From the NCBI RefSeq assembly GCF_001625365.1, contig NZ_LJJF01000001.1, forward strand, positions 7,055,501 to 7,119,500: 64,000 nucleotides of DNA. The letters run 5' to 3'. The position numbers and the translations under genes were made by a program. The notes below the pieces were generated by a model, which was not told the DNA's origin, made no database searches, and was given only the letters and a program-made list of their open reading frames with translations. This stretch comes from Streptomyces sp. MJM8645 (lineage in GTDB: Bacteria; Actinomycetota; Actinomycetes; Streptomycetales; Streptomycetaceae). Positions 41,912 through 50,115 of this stretch are shown piece by piece. The stretch's first letter is position 1. Every line of letters begins with the position of its first letter.

Positions 41912-42850
41912 TTACGCCTCCCACTCTGCGGCCGCCGCAGCCGCCGCGCCTTGGACGTTTCGGAACTTCGCCTCCTCCGGCCCCTCCGCCGCCAGCCATA
42001 CGCTCGGCGCCGCCCCGGCCAGGGCACGGAACTCCCGGGCCAGGTGCGCCTGGTCGAAGTACCCGCAGCGGACGGCCAGGTCGCCGAGCCGGGGCGGCGG
42101 CGAGGCGGCCAGCAGATGGCGGGCCCGGTCGAAGCGGATCACCCGGGCGGCGGCCTTCGGCGTCAGACCGGTCTCCCGGCGGAACCGCTCCTGGAGGTGC
42201 CGGGCGCTCCAGCCGGTCTCCCGGGCCAGCGCCGCCACCGGCAGGGCGCCGTTGCTGCGCCGCAGCGCCCGCCAGGCCCAGCCGACCTCCGGAGGCACCT
42301 GCCCGGACGGACGGGCGGCCCGCAGCAGCGTCCCGTCCAGCACGGCGAAGCGCTCGGACCAGGTGTGCGCGGACTGCAACTGCTCCTGGAGGCGCGGGCC
42401 GAGCCGCCCCAGCACCTCCTCCGCCGGGAGGTCGATCCCGGCCAACTCGCCGGCGGGCAGCCCGAACAGCGCCCGGGCGGCCAGCGGGTGTACGGCGATC
42501 TGCACGCCGGACTGCCGGCCGTCGTGGGTGATCAGGGCCGGGCCGGTGTGCAGGCCGCCGAGCAGCGTCGGGTAGCTGCCGGGCGGCTGTGTCGGGTCGG
42601 GGTGCCCGGCGATCACCAGCGGCTCGTCCAGGGTGAGGATGAACGTCAGGTACGGGGACGGCAGGCCGCGGTGCAGGGCGGGCGGGATGCCGCGCTGGCG
42701 GTACCCGGAGTACCACGCCACGTACGGGCGCAGCGCGGGCGCGGGCCGGGCGCGGACGGCTTCGTCGATCAGGCCGGCGTCGGTGTCGGCGGCCGGGTCT
42801 GCGGCCTCGTCGGCTGCGGCTGCGGACGTCTCGGGGGCTTCCGTCGTCAC
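41912..42850 (-). CDS. AraC-family transcriptional regulator
   Basis: This 312-residue regulator has a disordered Ala-rich N-terminus and a ligand domain (about 30-180). A C-terminal AraC double HTH follows (about 195-290; ALARETGWSARHLQERFRRE and DLAVRCGYFDQAHLAREFRA). GTG 42848-42850 is the start. It precedes the VOC gene and is divergent from the PPOX gene, so either may be its target. Confidence 0.87.
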   Translation of the reverse strand: MTTEAPETSAAAADEAADPAADTDAGLIDEAVRARPAPALRPYVAWYSGYRQRGIPPALHRGLPSPYLTFILTLDEPLVIAGHPDPTQPPGSYPTLLGGLHTGPALITHDGRQSGVQIAVHPLAARALFGLPAGELAGIDLPAEEVLGRLGPRLQEQLQSAHTWSERFAVLDGTLLRAARPSGQVPPEVGWAWRALRRSNGALPVAALARETGWSARHLQERFRRETGLTPKAAARVIRFDRARHLLAASPPPRLGDLAVRCGYFDQAHLAREFRALAGAAPSVWLAAEGPEEAKFRNVQGAAAAAAAEWEA

Positions 42851-43024
42851 GTTTCCAGTATCGGCGGCCGGAGGGGCGCGTACCGCAGTGGAACGGGCGT
42901 CCTGGACAAATGCGCACCGGGGCGGCCGAGTTCGGCCGTCCAGCGGGTGCCCTCGGGTGGAGCGTCCGTCTCGCTCAGTGGATCATGCTTTTTTGTCGGG
43001 CGAGATGCGCGCACACTGATGGGC

Positions 43025-43615
43025 ATGGGAAAGCAGTATGAGAGCATCAACGGCAGGCTGCGGGCGTTCATCGAACGGCAGCCCGTCTACTTCGTCGCGA
43101 CCGCGCCCGTCTCGACCGACGGGCACGTCAACGTCTCGCCCAAGGGCCGCTCCGGCACGCTCGTGGTGATCGACGAACTCACCCTCGCTTACCTGGACTT
43201 CGGCGGATCCACCGCCGAGACGATCGCCCACCTGCGGGAGAACGGCCGGATCACGCTGATGTGGTGCGCCTTCGACGGCCCGCCGACCGTGGTGCGGGTG
43301 CACGGCCGGGGCGAGCCGGTGTTCCGCGACGACCCGCGCTTCGCCGGGCTGCTGGGCCGCTTCGACCCGGCCGTCGACGGCTCGGGGCTGCGCGCGATCG
43401 TGCTGGTGCGGGCCGAACGGGTCAGCGACTCCTGCGGGTTCGCCGTCCCGCTGATGGACTTCCGCGCCGACCGCGAGCTGCACGCGCAGTACTTCGGCCG
43501 CAAGGACGAGGAGGAGTTCAACACCTACTGCGAGGGCAAGCAGTACGTCGGCACCAGCATCGACGGCCTGCCTGCTCTCCCGCTGCCGCTCCCGCCCCGG
43601 CCGGGCACGGCGTAG
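43025..43615 (+). CDS. Pyridoxamine-5-phosphate oxidase-like FMN protein
   Basis: This 196-residue protein matches the PNPOx-like split-barrel FMN family: PVYFVATAPVSTDGHVNVSP, TLAYLDFGGSTAETIAHLRENG and ITLMWCAFDGPPTVVRVHG. It probably binds flavin and reduces or senses a small substrate; its true reaction is unknown. ATG 43025 is used; ATG 43019 is also in frame. No ribosome site is seen. Confidence 0.8.
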   Translation: MGKQYESINGRLRAFIERQPVYFVATAPVSTDGHVNVSPKGRSGTLVVIDELTLAYLDFGGSTAETIAHLRENGRITLMWCAFDGPPTVVRVHGRGEPVFRDDPRFAGLLGRFDPAVDGSGLRAIVLVRAERVSDSCGFAVPLMDFRADRELHAQYFGRKDEEEFNTYCEGKQYVGTSIDGLPALPLPLPPRPGTA

Positions 43616-43639
43616 GCCCTGCGGGCCGTCAGGCCTGCG

Positions 43640-43996
43640 CTACGGGCAGGGTTCCTCGACGCGCATCGCGGTCAGGCCGATCACCTGCCCGGTCAGCACC
43701 TCGCCGGCCGCCGGGCTCTGCCCGCACACCTGCCACTCCCACTGCACCACCACGACCCGCCCCCGCGGATCGGCGTCCCGCACGCTGACCGGGTACCAGA
43801 GGGGCAGCAGCGCCCGTGCCGCCAGGACGGTCTGGCCGCGCAGCTCGGGCATCGGCGGGTGGGGCGGGCTGGGTGCGGGGACCGCGTAGCCGGGCCGGTC
43901 GTCCGGCGGCAGCGTGCGGCCGGGATCGGTGTGCGGATCGCAGGCGGCCAGCCCGAGCGAGGCCACGAGCACGAGCAGGGTCCAGGTGCGGCGCAT
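43640..43996 (-). CDS. Single-PASTA-domain lipoprotein
   Basis: This 118-residue precursor has a signal with lipobox LGLAAC and a Pro-rich spacer. One PASTA domain follows (about 50-110; PELRGQTVLAARALL and QVCGQSPAAGEVLTGQVIGL), with one Cys pair. PASTA domains bind peptidoglycan or beta-lactam-like ligands. The protein is outside the cell, membrane-anchored, and not linked to a kinase domain. Confidence 0.8.
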   Translation of the reverse strand: MRRTWTLLVLVASLGLAACDPHTDPGRTLPPDDRPGYAVPAPSPPHPPMPELRGQTVLAARALLPLWYPVSVRDADPRGRVVVVQWEWQVCGQSPAAGEVLTGQVIGLTAMRVEEPCP

Positions 43997-44213
43997 GATC
44001 CCCCCGGTGGATTCGCCTACGGTCCCGGCGAGCCGACCGTACCTGCCGTGCGGTGCGCCGGATCGGTTCGTGACCGGCTCGCGGCCGGAACGTCGCCACC
44101 TCGGTACGCGCCGGGGCCCGGCCGGGGCCCCCGGGGAAGCCCGTGCACGAGCGGAACGGGCACCGTGCGGCGCTGCGCGGGCGTGTGGTCGGCCGCGGCG
44201 GGCGGGAACGCGA

Positions 44214-44250
44214 CGACGCCGCCGCACCCGGGGAGGGTGCGGCGGCGTCG
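44214..44250 (-). terminator. Terminator after the Rpf-like gene
   Basis: CGACGCCGCCGCACC (44214-44228) pairs perfectly with GGTGCGGCGGCGTCG (44236-44250) over a seven-base loop, 34 bp after the Rpf-like stop (minus strand). Confidence 0.75.
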
Positions 44251-44283
44251 GGGGCCCTGGACAGGTGGGCCGAGGGGTGGGGA

Positions 44284-44679
44284 CTACTTGCCCAGACCGG
44301 CCTTGACGGAGCAGATCGGCCAGGCGCCGGGGCCCTGGGCGGCGAGGACCTTCTCGCCGATGGCGATCTGCTGGTCCTTGGTGGCCTGGTGGGCCTGCGG
44401 GGCGTACGCGGTGCCGCCGAAGGCGGCCCAGGTGCTGGAGGTGAACTGCAGGCCGCCGAAGAAGCCGTTGCCGGAGTTGACGGCCCAGTTGCCGGTGGCC
44501 TCGCAGGAGGCGACCTTGTCCCAGACCGTGGCCGGCGCGGCGGAGGCGCTGGTGGCCGTGACGAGGCCGGCGACCGGCAGGGCGGTGATCGCCCCGGCCA
44601 TCAGAGCCATCCGGACGCGGTTGCGGCGCTTCGGGGTGGCAGTGGTGGTGGCAGCGGCAGTCTCGTTACGGAAAGTCAT
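44284..44679 (-). CDS. Rpf-like secreted transglycosylase
   Basis: This 131-residue precursor has a basic start and signal peptide (about 18-48). A resuscitation-promoting-factor-type domain follows: catalytic Glu60 in ASCEATGNWAVN, then GFFGGLQFTSSTWAAFGG and Cys59-Cys123 for the disulfide. It cleaves peptidoglycan during growth or germination. No LysM domain is attached, so it is a short form. CGAAAGGAC precedes ATG 44677-44679. Confidence 0.9.
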   Translation of the reverse strand: MTFRNETAAATTTATPKRRNRVRMALMAGAITALPVAGLVTATSASAAPATVWDKVASCEATGNWAVNSGNGFFGGLQFTSSTWAAFGGTAYAPQAHQATKDQQIAIGEKVLAAQGPGAWPICSVKAGLGK

Positions 44680-45153
44680 GCGGGTCCTTTCGGAGGGGGC
44701 TGCGAGCGTGCGGAACCAGGCCCTCGGAAGGCCGTTGGTTTCGGGGGACACGTTGCTCGCCTGGTCCGGCACCGTTCCGGTTCCGGGGCGGTGAGGCCGA
44801 CCGGAGCGGAGTGCTTGGTGCAACGAGTTCGAAGGTACGGGGGCGATTGAGGCGGTTTCAAGGATTTGGAGGTTTAGGCACGTCAGGGGGCTGTTACCGG
44901 TCGTAAGGATCAAGGAAATGGCATGATTTGGCCCGATTTGCCACCATTTGCAAGATCAAACCACCCGGCGAAGTGGCCTGCGTCACGCCGCATGTCCTGT
45001 GAGCCCGCCCACATCGTCGACAGCGCGTGACGGCCCACCAGCCCCCGGTGTCGAAATCGCCGCACCGTCCGGCGCCCCGGGTGGCCCGCACCACAACCCT
45101 CACCGGGAGGGCCCCCTCCGCTCACGCACGGTGGCGGGCATAGCCTCGGGGCC
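44680..45153. other. 474-bp leader and promoter region with phased ATTTG words
   Basis: This gap lies between the Rpf-like gene (minus) and the stress gene (plus). At its AT-rich centre, ATTTG occurs at 44926-44930, 44936-44940 and 44946-44950, exactly 10 bp apart. The roughly 200 nt leader of the Rpf-like gene is GC-rich and could fold, but I cannot assign it to a known riboswitch. No gene is supported. Confidence 0.45.
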
Positions 45154-45675
45154 ATGAGCAACGAGAGCGATGCAGAGGACATGGAGGCCGTCGGCGGCGC
45201 CGAGGAGCCCGGGGTGGCAGCGGCCCCCGCGGGCTTCGAACTGGGGACGGACGGGCCCAAGGTGATCCTGGCGGGGCTGGACGGCTCCGACTCCTCCTGG
45301 CGCGCCACCGCCTACGCCGCCGGGCTGGCCCGCCGGCAGGGCGCCACCCTCGCGGTCGCCTACGTCCAGCCGATCCTGGGTGCGGCCACCGCCCTGGCCG
45401 GGGCGGCGGTGGAGGAGACCACCCAGGAGATCGCGGACGAGCTGCTGTCCGCCCTGCGCGAGGCCGAGCACCACGTGAAGGAGGTGTGGCGGGTGGAATG
45501 GCGCTTCCTCACCATGCGCGGCGACCCCTATACGGGGCTGGCCAAGCTCGCGGACGAACTGCGCGCCGACGCCGTCGTGGTCGGCGCCTCCGAGCAGGCC
45601 GGGCACCGGGTGATCGGCTCGGTCGCCGTCCGCCTGGTGAAGGCGGGCCGCTGGCCGGTCACCGTGGTGCCGTAG
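45154..45675 (+). CDS. Universal stress protein family
   Basis: This 173-residue protein has an N-terminal acidic tail and a single USP fold (about 35-173). Its ATP-binding-type loop is VVVGASEQAGHRVIGSVAVRL. It may bind ATP and modulate stress responses. It has its own promoter region shared with the Rpf-like gene and precedes a MocR regulator by about 55 bp. Confidence 0.88.
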   Translation: MSNESDAEDMEAVGGAEEPGVAAAPAGFELGTDGPKVILAGLDGSDSSWRATAYAAGLARRQGATLAVAYVQPILGAATALAGAAVEETTQEIADELLSALREAEHHVKEVWRVEWRFLTMRGDPYTGLAKLADELRADAVVVGASEQAGHRVIGSVAVRLVKAGRWPVTVVP

Positions 45676-45729
45676 CGCGGCCGGGCCGCCCGGCAGGGGG
45701 CCGGGCGGCGGCGGGTAGGGTGCGTGACC

Positions 45730-47184
45730 ATGACGGAAACGCCGGGCGCGCACCCCACCGGGCCCGCCCACCCGACCGGCAGCGACCTGCACCTCGACCT
45801 CCCCGCCGTCGGGGGCCGCCGTGCCGCGCTGATGGCGGCCCTGCGCGAGGCGATCCGCAGCGGCCGACTCGCCCCCGGCACCCGGCTGCCGCCGTACCGC
45901 GCGCTCGCCGCCGACCTCGGGCTGGCCCGCAACACCGCCGCCGAGGCGTACGCCGAACTCGTCGCGGAGGGCTGGCTGACCGCCCGTCAGGGCTCCGGCA
46001 CCGCCGTCGCCGAGCGCGCCGAGCCCGTCCCGCCGAGCCCGTCCCCTCGGCCCTCCCTGCGGCCGGGGCCCGTCCACGACCTGCGCCAGGGCCAGCCGGA
46101 CGCCGCGTCCTTCCCGCGCACCGCCTGGCTGGCCGCCGCCCGCCGGGCCCTGACCGCAGCGCCCAACGAGGCCTTCGGACCCGGCGATCCGCAGGGCCGG
46201 CCCGAACTGCGCACCGCCCTCGCCGACTACCTGGCCCGCGTCCGCGGAGTGCGCACCGACCCGGACCGGATCGTGGTCTGCTCGGGCTTCGCCCACGCGC
46301 TGCGGCTGCTGTTCGCCGGCGGGGCGCCCGCCCTGCCGCCCGAGGCGACCGGGCCGCTGGCCGTCGAGGCGTACGGGCTGGGGTTCCACCGCGGGCTGCT
46401 GGCCGCCGCCGGGGTCGCCACCGTGCCCCTTCCGGTCGACGAACACGGCGCCCGGCTCGGCGGGTTGGCGCACCGTCAGGACGTCCGGACGGCCCTGCTC
46501 ACCCCCGCCCACCAGTTCCCGACCGGCGGGCCGCTGCACGCCGGCCGCCGCGCCGCCGTGGTCGACTGGGCGCGCGGGCGCGGCGGCCTGCTGCTGGAGG
46601 ACGACTACGACGGCGAGTTCCGCTACGACCGCCAGCCGGTCGGAGCCGTCCAGGGGCTCGACCCCGAGCGGGTGGTCTACCTCGGCTCGGTCAGCAAGAG
46701 CCTGTCACCGGCGCTGCGGCTCGGCTGGATGGTGCTGCCGGACCACCTGGTCGACCGGGTGCTCGCCGCCAAGGGCGAACGCGAGGGCTGGGCCAGCGCG
46801 TTGGACCAGCTGACCCTCGCCGAGCTGATCGACTCCGGCGGCTACGACCGGCACGTGCGGCGGATGCGCCGCCGCTACCGGGAGCGCCGCGACCAGCTGG
46901 TGGCCGCGCTGGCGGCGCGCGCCCCGCACGTCGGGGTCTCCGGCGTCGCGGCCGGCCTGCACGCCGTCCTGCGGCTGGAGCCCGGCACCGAGGACGCGGT
47001 GCTCCAGGCCGCCGCCCACCGGGGCCTGGGCCTGGACGGGCTCGCCGACTTCCGGCACCCGGGGATCGGCCCGGAGGCCATGCCGGTCATGGACGGCCTG
47101 GTCGTGGGCTACGCCACGCCGCCCGACCACGCCTACCCGGCGGCGCTCGCCGCGCTCTGCGACATCCTGCCGCCGCCCGCCTGA
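45730..47184 (+). CDS. MocR/PdxR-type GntR-aminotransferase regulator
   Basis: This 484-residue regulator has a GntR winged helix (about 25-90; RLPPYRALAADLGLARNTAAEAY) and a PLP-binding aminotransferase-like domain (about 110-480). The PLP lysine is in VYLGSVSKSLSPALRLGW. Such proteins sense PLP or an amino acid and control PLP or amino-acid genes. No pdxS/pdxT or transporter is adjacent, so its target is elsewhere or is itself. ATG 45730 is used; GTG 45724 is also in frame. Confidence 0.88.
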   Translation: MTETPGAHPTGPAHPTGSDLHLDLPAVGGRRAALMAALREAIRSGRLAPGTRLPPYRALAADLGLARNTAAEAYAELVAEGWLTARQGSGTAVAERAEPVPPSPSPRPSLRPGPVHDLRQGQPDAASFPRTAWLAAARRALTAAPNEAFGPGDPQGRPELRTALADYLARVRGVRTDPDRIVVCSGFAHALRLLFAGGAPALPPEATGPLAVEAYGLGFHRGLLAAAGVATVPLPVDEHGARLGGLAHRQDVRTALLTPAHQFPTGGPLHAGRRAAVVDWARGRGGLLLEDDYDGEFRYDRQPVGAVQGLDPERVVYLGSVSKSLSPALRLGWMVLPDHLVDRVLAAKGEREGWASALDQLTLAELIDSGGYDRHVRRMRRRYRERRDQLVAALAARAPHVGVSGVAAGLHAVLRLEPGTEDAVLQAAAHRGLGLDGLADFRHPGIGPEAMPVMDGLVVGYATPPDHAYPAALAALCDILPPPA

Positions 47185-47404
47185 ACCGGCCGGACCCGGG
47201 GCGGCCGGACCGGCACCGGCCTGCCGGGCGACGGGCCTCGGGTGGCCGTCCGGGGCGGCGGGCGAAGCATAGGGCCCCGGGCGGGGGAGTGGGGGCGGAA
47301 CGCGGCCGGGCTGGTCCACGGTGTCCGCCCCCGACTCGTGCGTCGGTACGGACCGGGGCGGAGCGGGGCAACGGAACCGGTACGGCGCCCTACGCTCCTT
47401 GGTC

Positions 47405-47917
47405 ATGCGCAGAACACATTTGAGCCGTGTCGCCCTCGCCGCGTGCCCGGCCCTCGCCGTCGGTCTGCTCCTCTCCGCCACACCCGCCCAGGCCGACACC
47501 CCGCTGCCGTTCACGGCCGTCTCCGACCGGCAAACGACCGTCCGGGGCGGCGAGTTCACCCTGACCCTGACGCTCAGCAACCCGTACGACACGCCGATCC
47601 AGTTCGTGTACCAGAGCGTTCAGCCGACCTACCAGACCAGTCTGGAGAACGGCCTCAAGTTCGCCGCCACGGCCTGCGGCACCCAGACCAACGGCTGCAG
47701 CGACAACGTCCACGGCGGGATCGCCCGGTACAACGTGCCGCTCGCCCCCGGTGCCACCAGCAGTTTCACGGTCACCTACACCGTGGCGCCGGACTCGACC
47801 TGCGGCGCGGCGACCAGGATCGACTTCTACTCCTACCTGTACTACGAGTACAAGGGGGGCGAGGCCAAGAACTCCGGCATCGTCGGCATCCCCGGCAGCC
47901 AGATCGCCTGCGCCTGA
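47405..47917 (+). CDS. Small secreted beta-rich protein
   Basis: This 170-residue precursor has a signal peptide (about 1-30, cut at AQA). The mature part resembles an immunoglobulin-like or DUF11-like strand pattern (GEFTLTLTLSNPYDTPIQFVY and GATSSFTVTYTV) with four Cys. Function is unknown; a cell-surface or secreted role is likely. It precedes the encapsulin gene on the same strand but a strong terminator separates them. Confidence 0.72.
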   Translation: MRRTHLSRVALAACPALAVGLLLSATPAQADTPLPFTAVSDRQTTVRGGEFTLTLTLSNPYDTPIQFVYQSVQPTYQTSLENGLKFAATACGTQTNGCSDNVHGGIARYNVPLAPGATSSFTVTYTVAPDSTCGAATRIDFYSYLYYEYKGGEAKNSGIVGIPGSQIACA

Positions 47918-48500
47918 CGCATCGCCCGACCGGCGCTGCCCTCGCCGCTTCCCCGTCGCACCCCCACTGCGCATCCCCGATCCCCCGTCAGGTGCCGGCC
48001 GCCCCCGTCCCGGCACCTGACGGGCCGTTCGCGTGCCCGGAGCCCGGTGGCGGGCCGGTGCCCATGGTCGGGGCGCAGCTCACCGGGCCCGTTTCGCCGC
48101 CCCCGTTGACGATCCGCTCCCGCCGATGTCGTACGGGAGGTACGCCGCCTGTCCGCTTTGTCCGGGCGTGCGGGCGGTCGCGGGCGGGCGTCGGTCGTGC
48201 GGGATCCGCGGTGGCGAACGGATGTTCTCGCGACCTGGGGCCGAGCGGAATGGGACTGCTTCAGATTCACCCTATCGGGGGGTAGTCGGTCTCCGCGCGG
48301 GTCCGGTCGGGCGCTGGTGATCTAGGGTTCCCGATGGGCCGCCGGGAGACGGTGGCCGTGATCGCGATGAATCGCCAACACCCCCATCGATACGCGTGTC
48401 TGATGATCCGTCATGGCATCAGTCGGGGTGGGCAGGGACGACTCCGTCGCCGTCCGACCCTGACCGCGTGATCCGACCAGATGAATGGAGACCCCTGCCG
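47918..48500. other. 583-bp gap: terminator and encapsulin leader/promoter
   Basis: Apart from the terminator, it contains a GC-rich stretch and then a less GC-rich region (48250-48500) with CTATCGGGGGGTAG and several ATCG words. An upstream in-frame GTG (48396) would extend the encapsulin by 35 residues, but the ATG at 48501 has the ribosome site. The unusually long leader may hold a regulatory element for the shell gene. Confidence 0.45.
47984..48024 (+). terminator. Terminator between the secreted protein and the encapsulin gene
   Basis: CCCGTCAGGTGCCGG (47984-47998) pairs perfectly with CCGGCACCTGACGGG (48010-48024) across an 11-base loop. It isolates the encapsulin transcription unit. 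Confidence 0.85.
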
Positions 48501-49910
48501 ATGCCCGTGGACACGAGCCCGGAGACAGCGCAGGTCCCGCAGCAGTCCAGCCTCACGACGGCCGCTGCCCGCAACCTTGCCACCACGACCAAGTCCGCAC
48601 CGCAGATGCAGGAGATCACCTCCCGCTGGCTGCTCAAGGTGCTTCCCTGGGTACAGGCCGCCGGCGGCGCCTACCGTGTCAACCGACGGCTCACCTACAC
48701 CGTCGGCAACGGTGTGGTCGAGTTCATCAAGACCGGCTCCCAGGTCCGGGTGATCCCCGCCGAGCTGGGTGAGCTCGCCCTGCTGCGCGGCTTCGAGGAC
48801 GAGGAGGTGCTGACCGCCCTCGCCGACCGCTGCGAGCAGCGCGACTTCGGCCCCGGCGAGGTGCTCACCACCCAGGGCGAGGCCGCCGACCGGATCTTCC
48901 TGATCGCGCACGGCAAGGTCAACAAGATCGGCACCGGCAAGTACGGCGACGACACCGTGGTCGGCGTGGCCGGCGACGGCGACCGCTTCGGCGACGACGC
49001 CCTGCTGAACCCGGACGCCGCCTGGGAGTTCACCGCCACGACCGCCACCGCCGGCGTCGCGCTCACCCTGACCCGCCGCGACTTCGCCGCCATCCGGGAC
49101 AACTCGCCGAGCCTCCAGGAGCACCTGCTCGGGTTCCTGGCCCTGCCGCAGCAGGCCCAGAACGAGCGCGGCGAGGCCGAGATCGCCATGTCGGCCGGCC
49201 ACCACGGCGAGTTCGAGCTGCCCGGCGCCTTCGTGGACTACGAGCTCAAGCCCCGCGAGTACGAGCTGAGCGTCGCGCAAACCATCCTCAAGGTCCACAC
49301 CCGCGTCGCCGACCTGTACAACGAGCCGATGAACCAGGTCGAGCACCAGCTCCGGCTGACCATCGAGGCGCTGCGCGAGCGCCAGGAGCACGAGCTGGTC
49401 AACAACCCGGAGTTCGGCCTGCTCAACAACGCCGACTTCGACCAGCGGATCCAGACCCACTCCGGCCCGCCCACCCCGGACGACCTGGACGAGCTGCTCA
49501 ACCGCCGCCGCGACCCCGACTACCTGCTCGCCCACCCGCGCGCGATCGCCGCGATCGGCCGCGAGTTCAACGCCCGTGGACTGTACCCCCACCACGTCGA
49601 CCTCGGCGGGCAGCAGGTGCCGGCCTGGCGCGGGGTGCCGATCCTGCCGTGCAACAAGATCCCGATCACCAAGGAGAACACCAGCTCCATCCTGGTGATC
49701 CGTACCGGTGAGGACAACCAGGGCGTCATCGGCCTGCACCAGAACGGCATCCCGGACGAGTACCAGCCCTCGCTGTCCGTCCGCTTCATGGGCATCGACG
49801 AGAAGGCGATCATCTCGTACCTGGTCAGCGCCTACTACTCGGCCGCGATCCTGGTGCCGGACGCGGTCGGCGTCCTGGAGAACGTCGAGATCGCGCACCG
49901 CCGCCACTGA
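48501..49910 (+). CDS. Family 2B encapsulin shell protein with CNB-domain insertion
   Basis: This 469-residue protein begins MPVDTSPETAQ and continues LATTTKSAPQMQEITSRWLL, the typical family 2B encapsulin start. A cyclic-nucleotide-binding-like domain is inserted at about 92-205 (CEQRDFGPGEVLTTQGEAA and DRFGDDALLN). HK97-type shell segments follow. In the CNB phosphate-cassette position the Arg of CRP is replaced by Trp/Glu (NPDAAWEF), so classical cAMP binding is doubtful. Proteins of this kind self-assemble into nanocompartments and usually lie next to terpene-cyclase or prenyltransferase cargo. None is here. ATG 48501 has GGAG ten bases ahead. Next genes encode a His/Pro-rich surface protein and DUF4239. 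Confidence 0.88.
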   Translation: MPVDTSPETAQVPQQSSLTTAAARNLATTTKSAPQMQEITSRWLLKVLPWVQAAGGAYRVNRRLTYTVGNGVVEFIKTGSQVRVIPAELGELALLRGFEDEEVLTALADRCEQRDFGPGEVLTTQGEAADRIFLIAHGKVNKIGTGKYGDDTVVGVAGDGDRFGDDALLNPDAAWEFTATTATAGVALTLTRRDFAAIRDNSPSLQEHLLGFLALPQQAQNERGEAEIAMSAGHHGEFELPGAFVDYELKPREYELSVAQTILKVHTRVADLYNEPMNQVEHQLRLTIEALRERQEHELVNNPEFGLLNNADFDQRIQTHSGPPTPDDLDELLNRRRDPDYLLAHPRAIAAIGREFNARGLYPHHVDLGGQQVPAWRGVPILPCNKIPITKENTSSILVIRTGEDNQGVIGLHQNGIPDEYQPSLSVRFMGIDEKAIISYLVSAYYSAAILVPDAVGVLENVEIAHRRH

Positions 49911-49971
49911 GGACGGCCGACAAGGGGCCCGGGCCGTAACCGGCCGGCTCGAAGATCGTTTGACCTGATGA

Positions 49972-50004
49972 CGGACGGCCCGCCCCCGGAAGGCGGGCCG
50001 TCCG
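49972..50004 (+). terminator. Terminator after the encapsulin gene
   Basis: CGGACGGCCCGCC (49972-49984) pairs perfectly with GGCGGGCCGTCCG (49992-50004) across a seven-base loop, 61 bp after the stop. The encapsulin is therefore probably transcribed alone. Confidence 0.85.
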
Positions 50005-50115
50005 CCTGATCGTGCCCCATCACGTCTGATCACGCCTGCCCGCGTCCTCCTGCGGGCCGGGCGGATCGCCCTGTTCTGATCCCGTCCCTGGCGACCCGAG
50101 AGGTGAGTGGAGCCC

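Noticed and set aside
44680..44900. c-di-AMP (ydaO-type) riboswitch in the Rpf-like gene leader
   Set aside because: Known for some streptomycete rpf genes, but I cannot find its conserved core by eye. Decisive test: a covariance-model search (RF00379) on the minus strand of this region.
44894..45103. Small Cys-rich frame on the minus strand in the Rpf-like/stress-gene gap
   Set aside because: No ribosome site, no conservation cue, and it overlaps likely promoter sequence.
45730..47184. PdxR with its usual pdxS/pdxT targets
   Set aside because: No pyridoxal synthase genes are adjacent, so the specific name is not supported.
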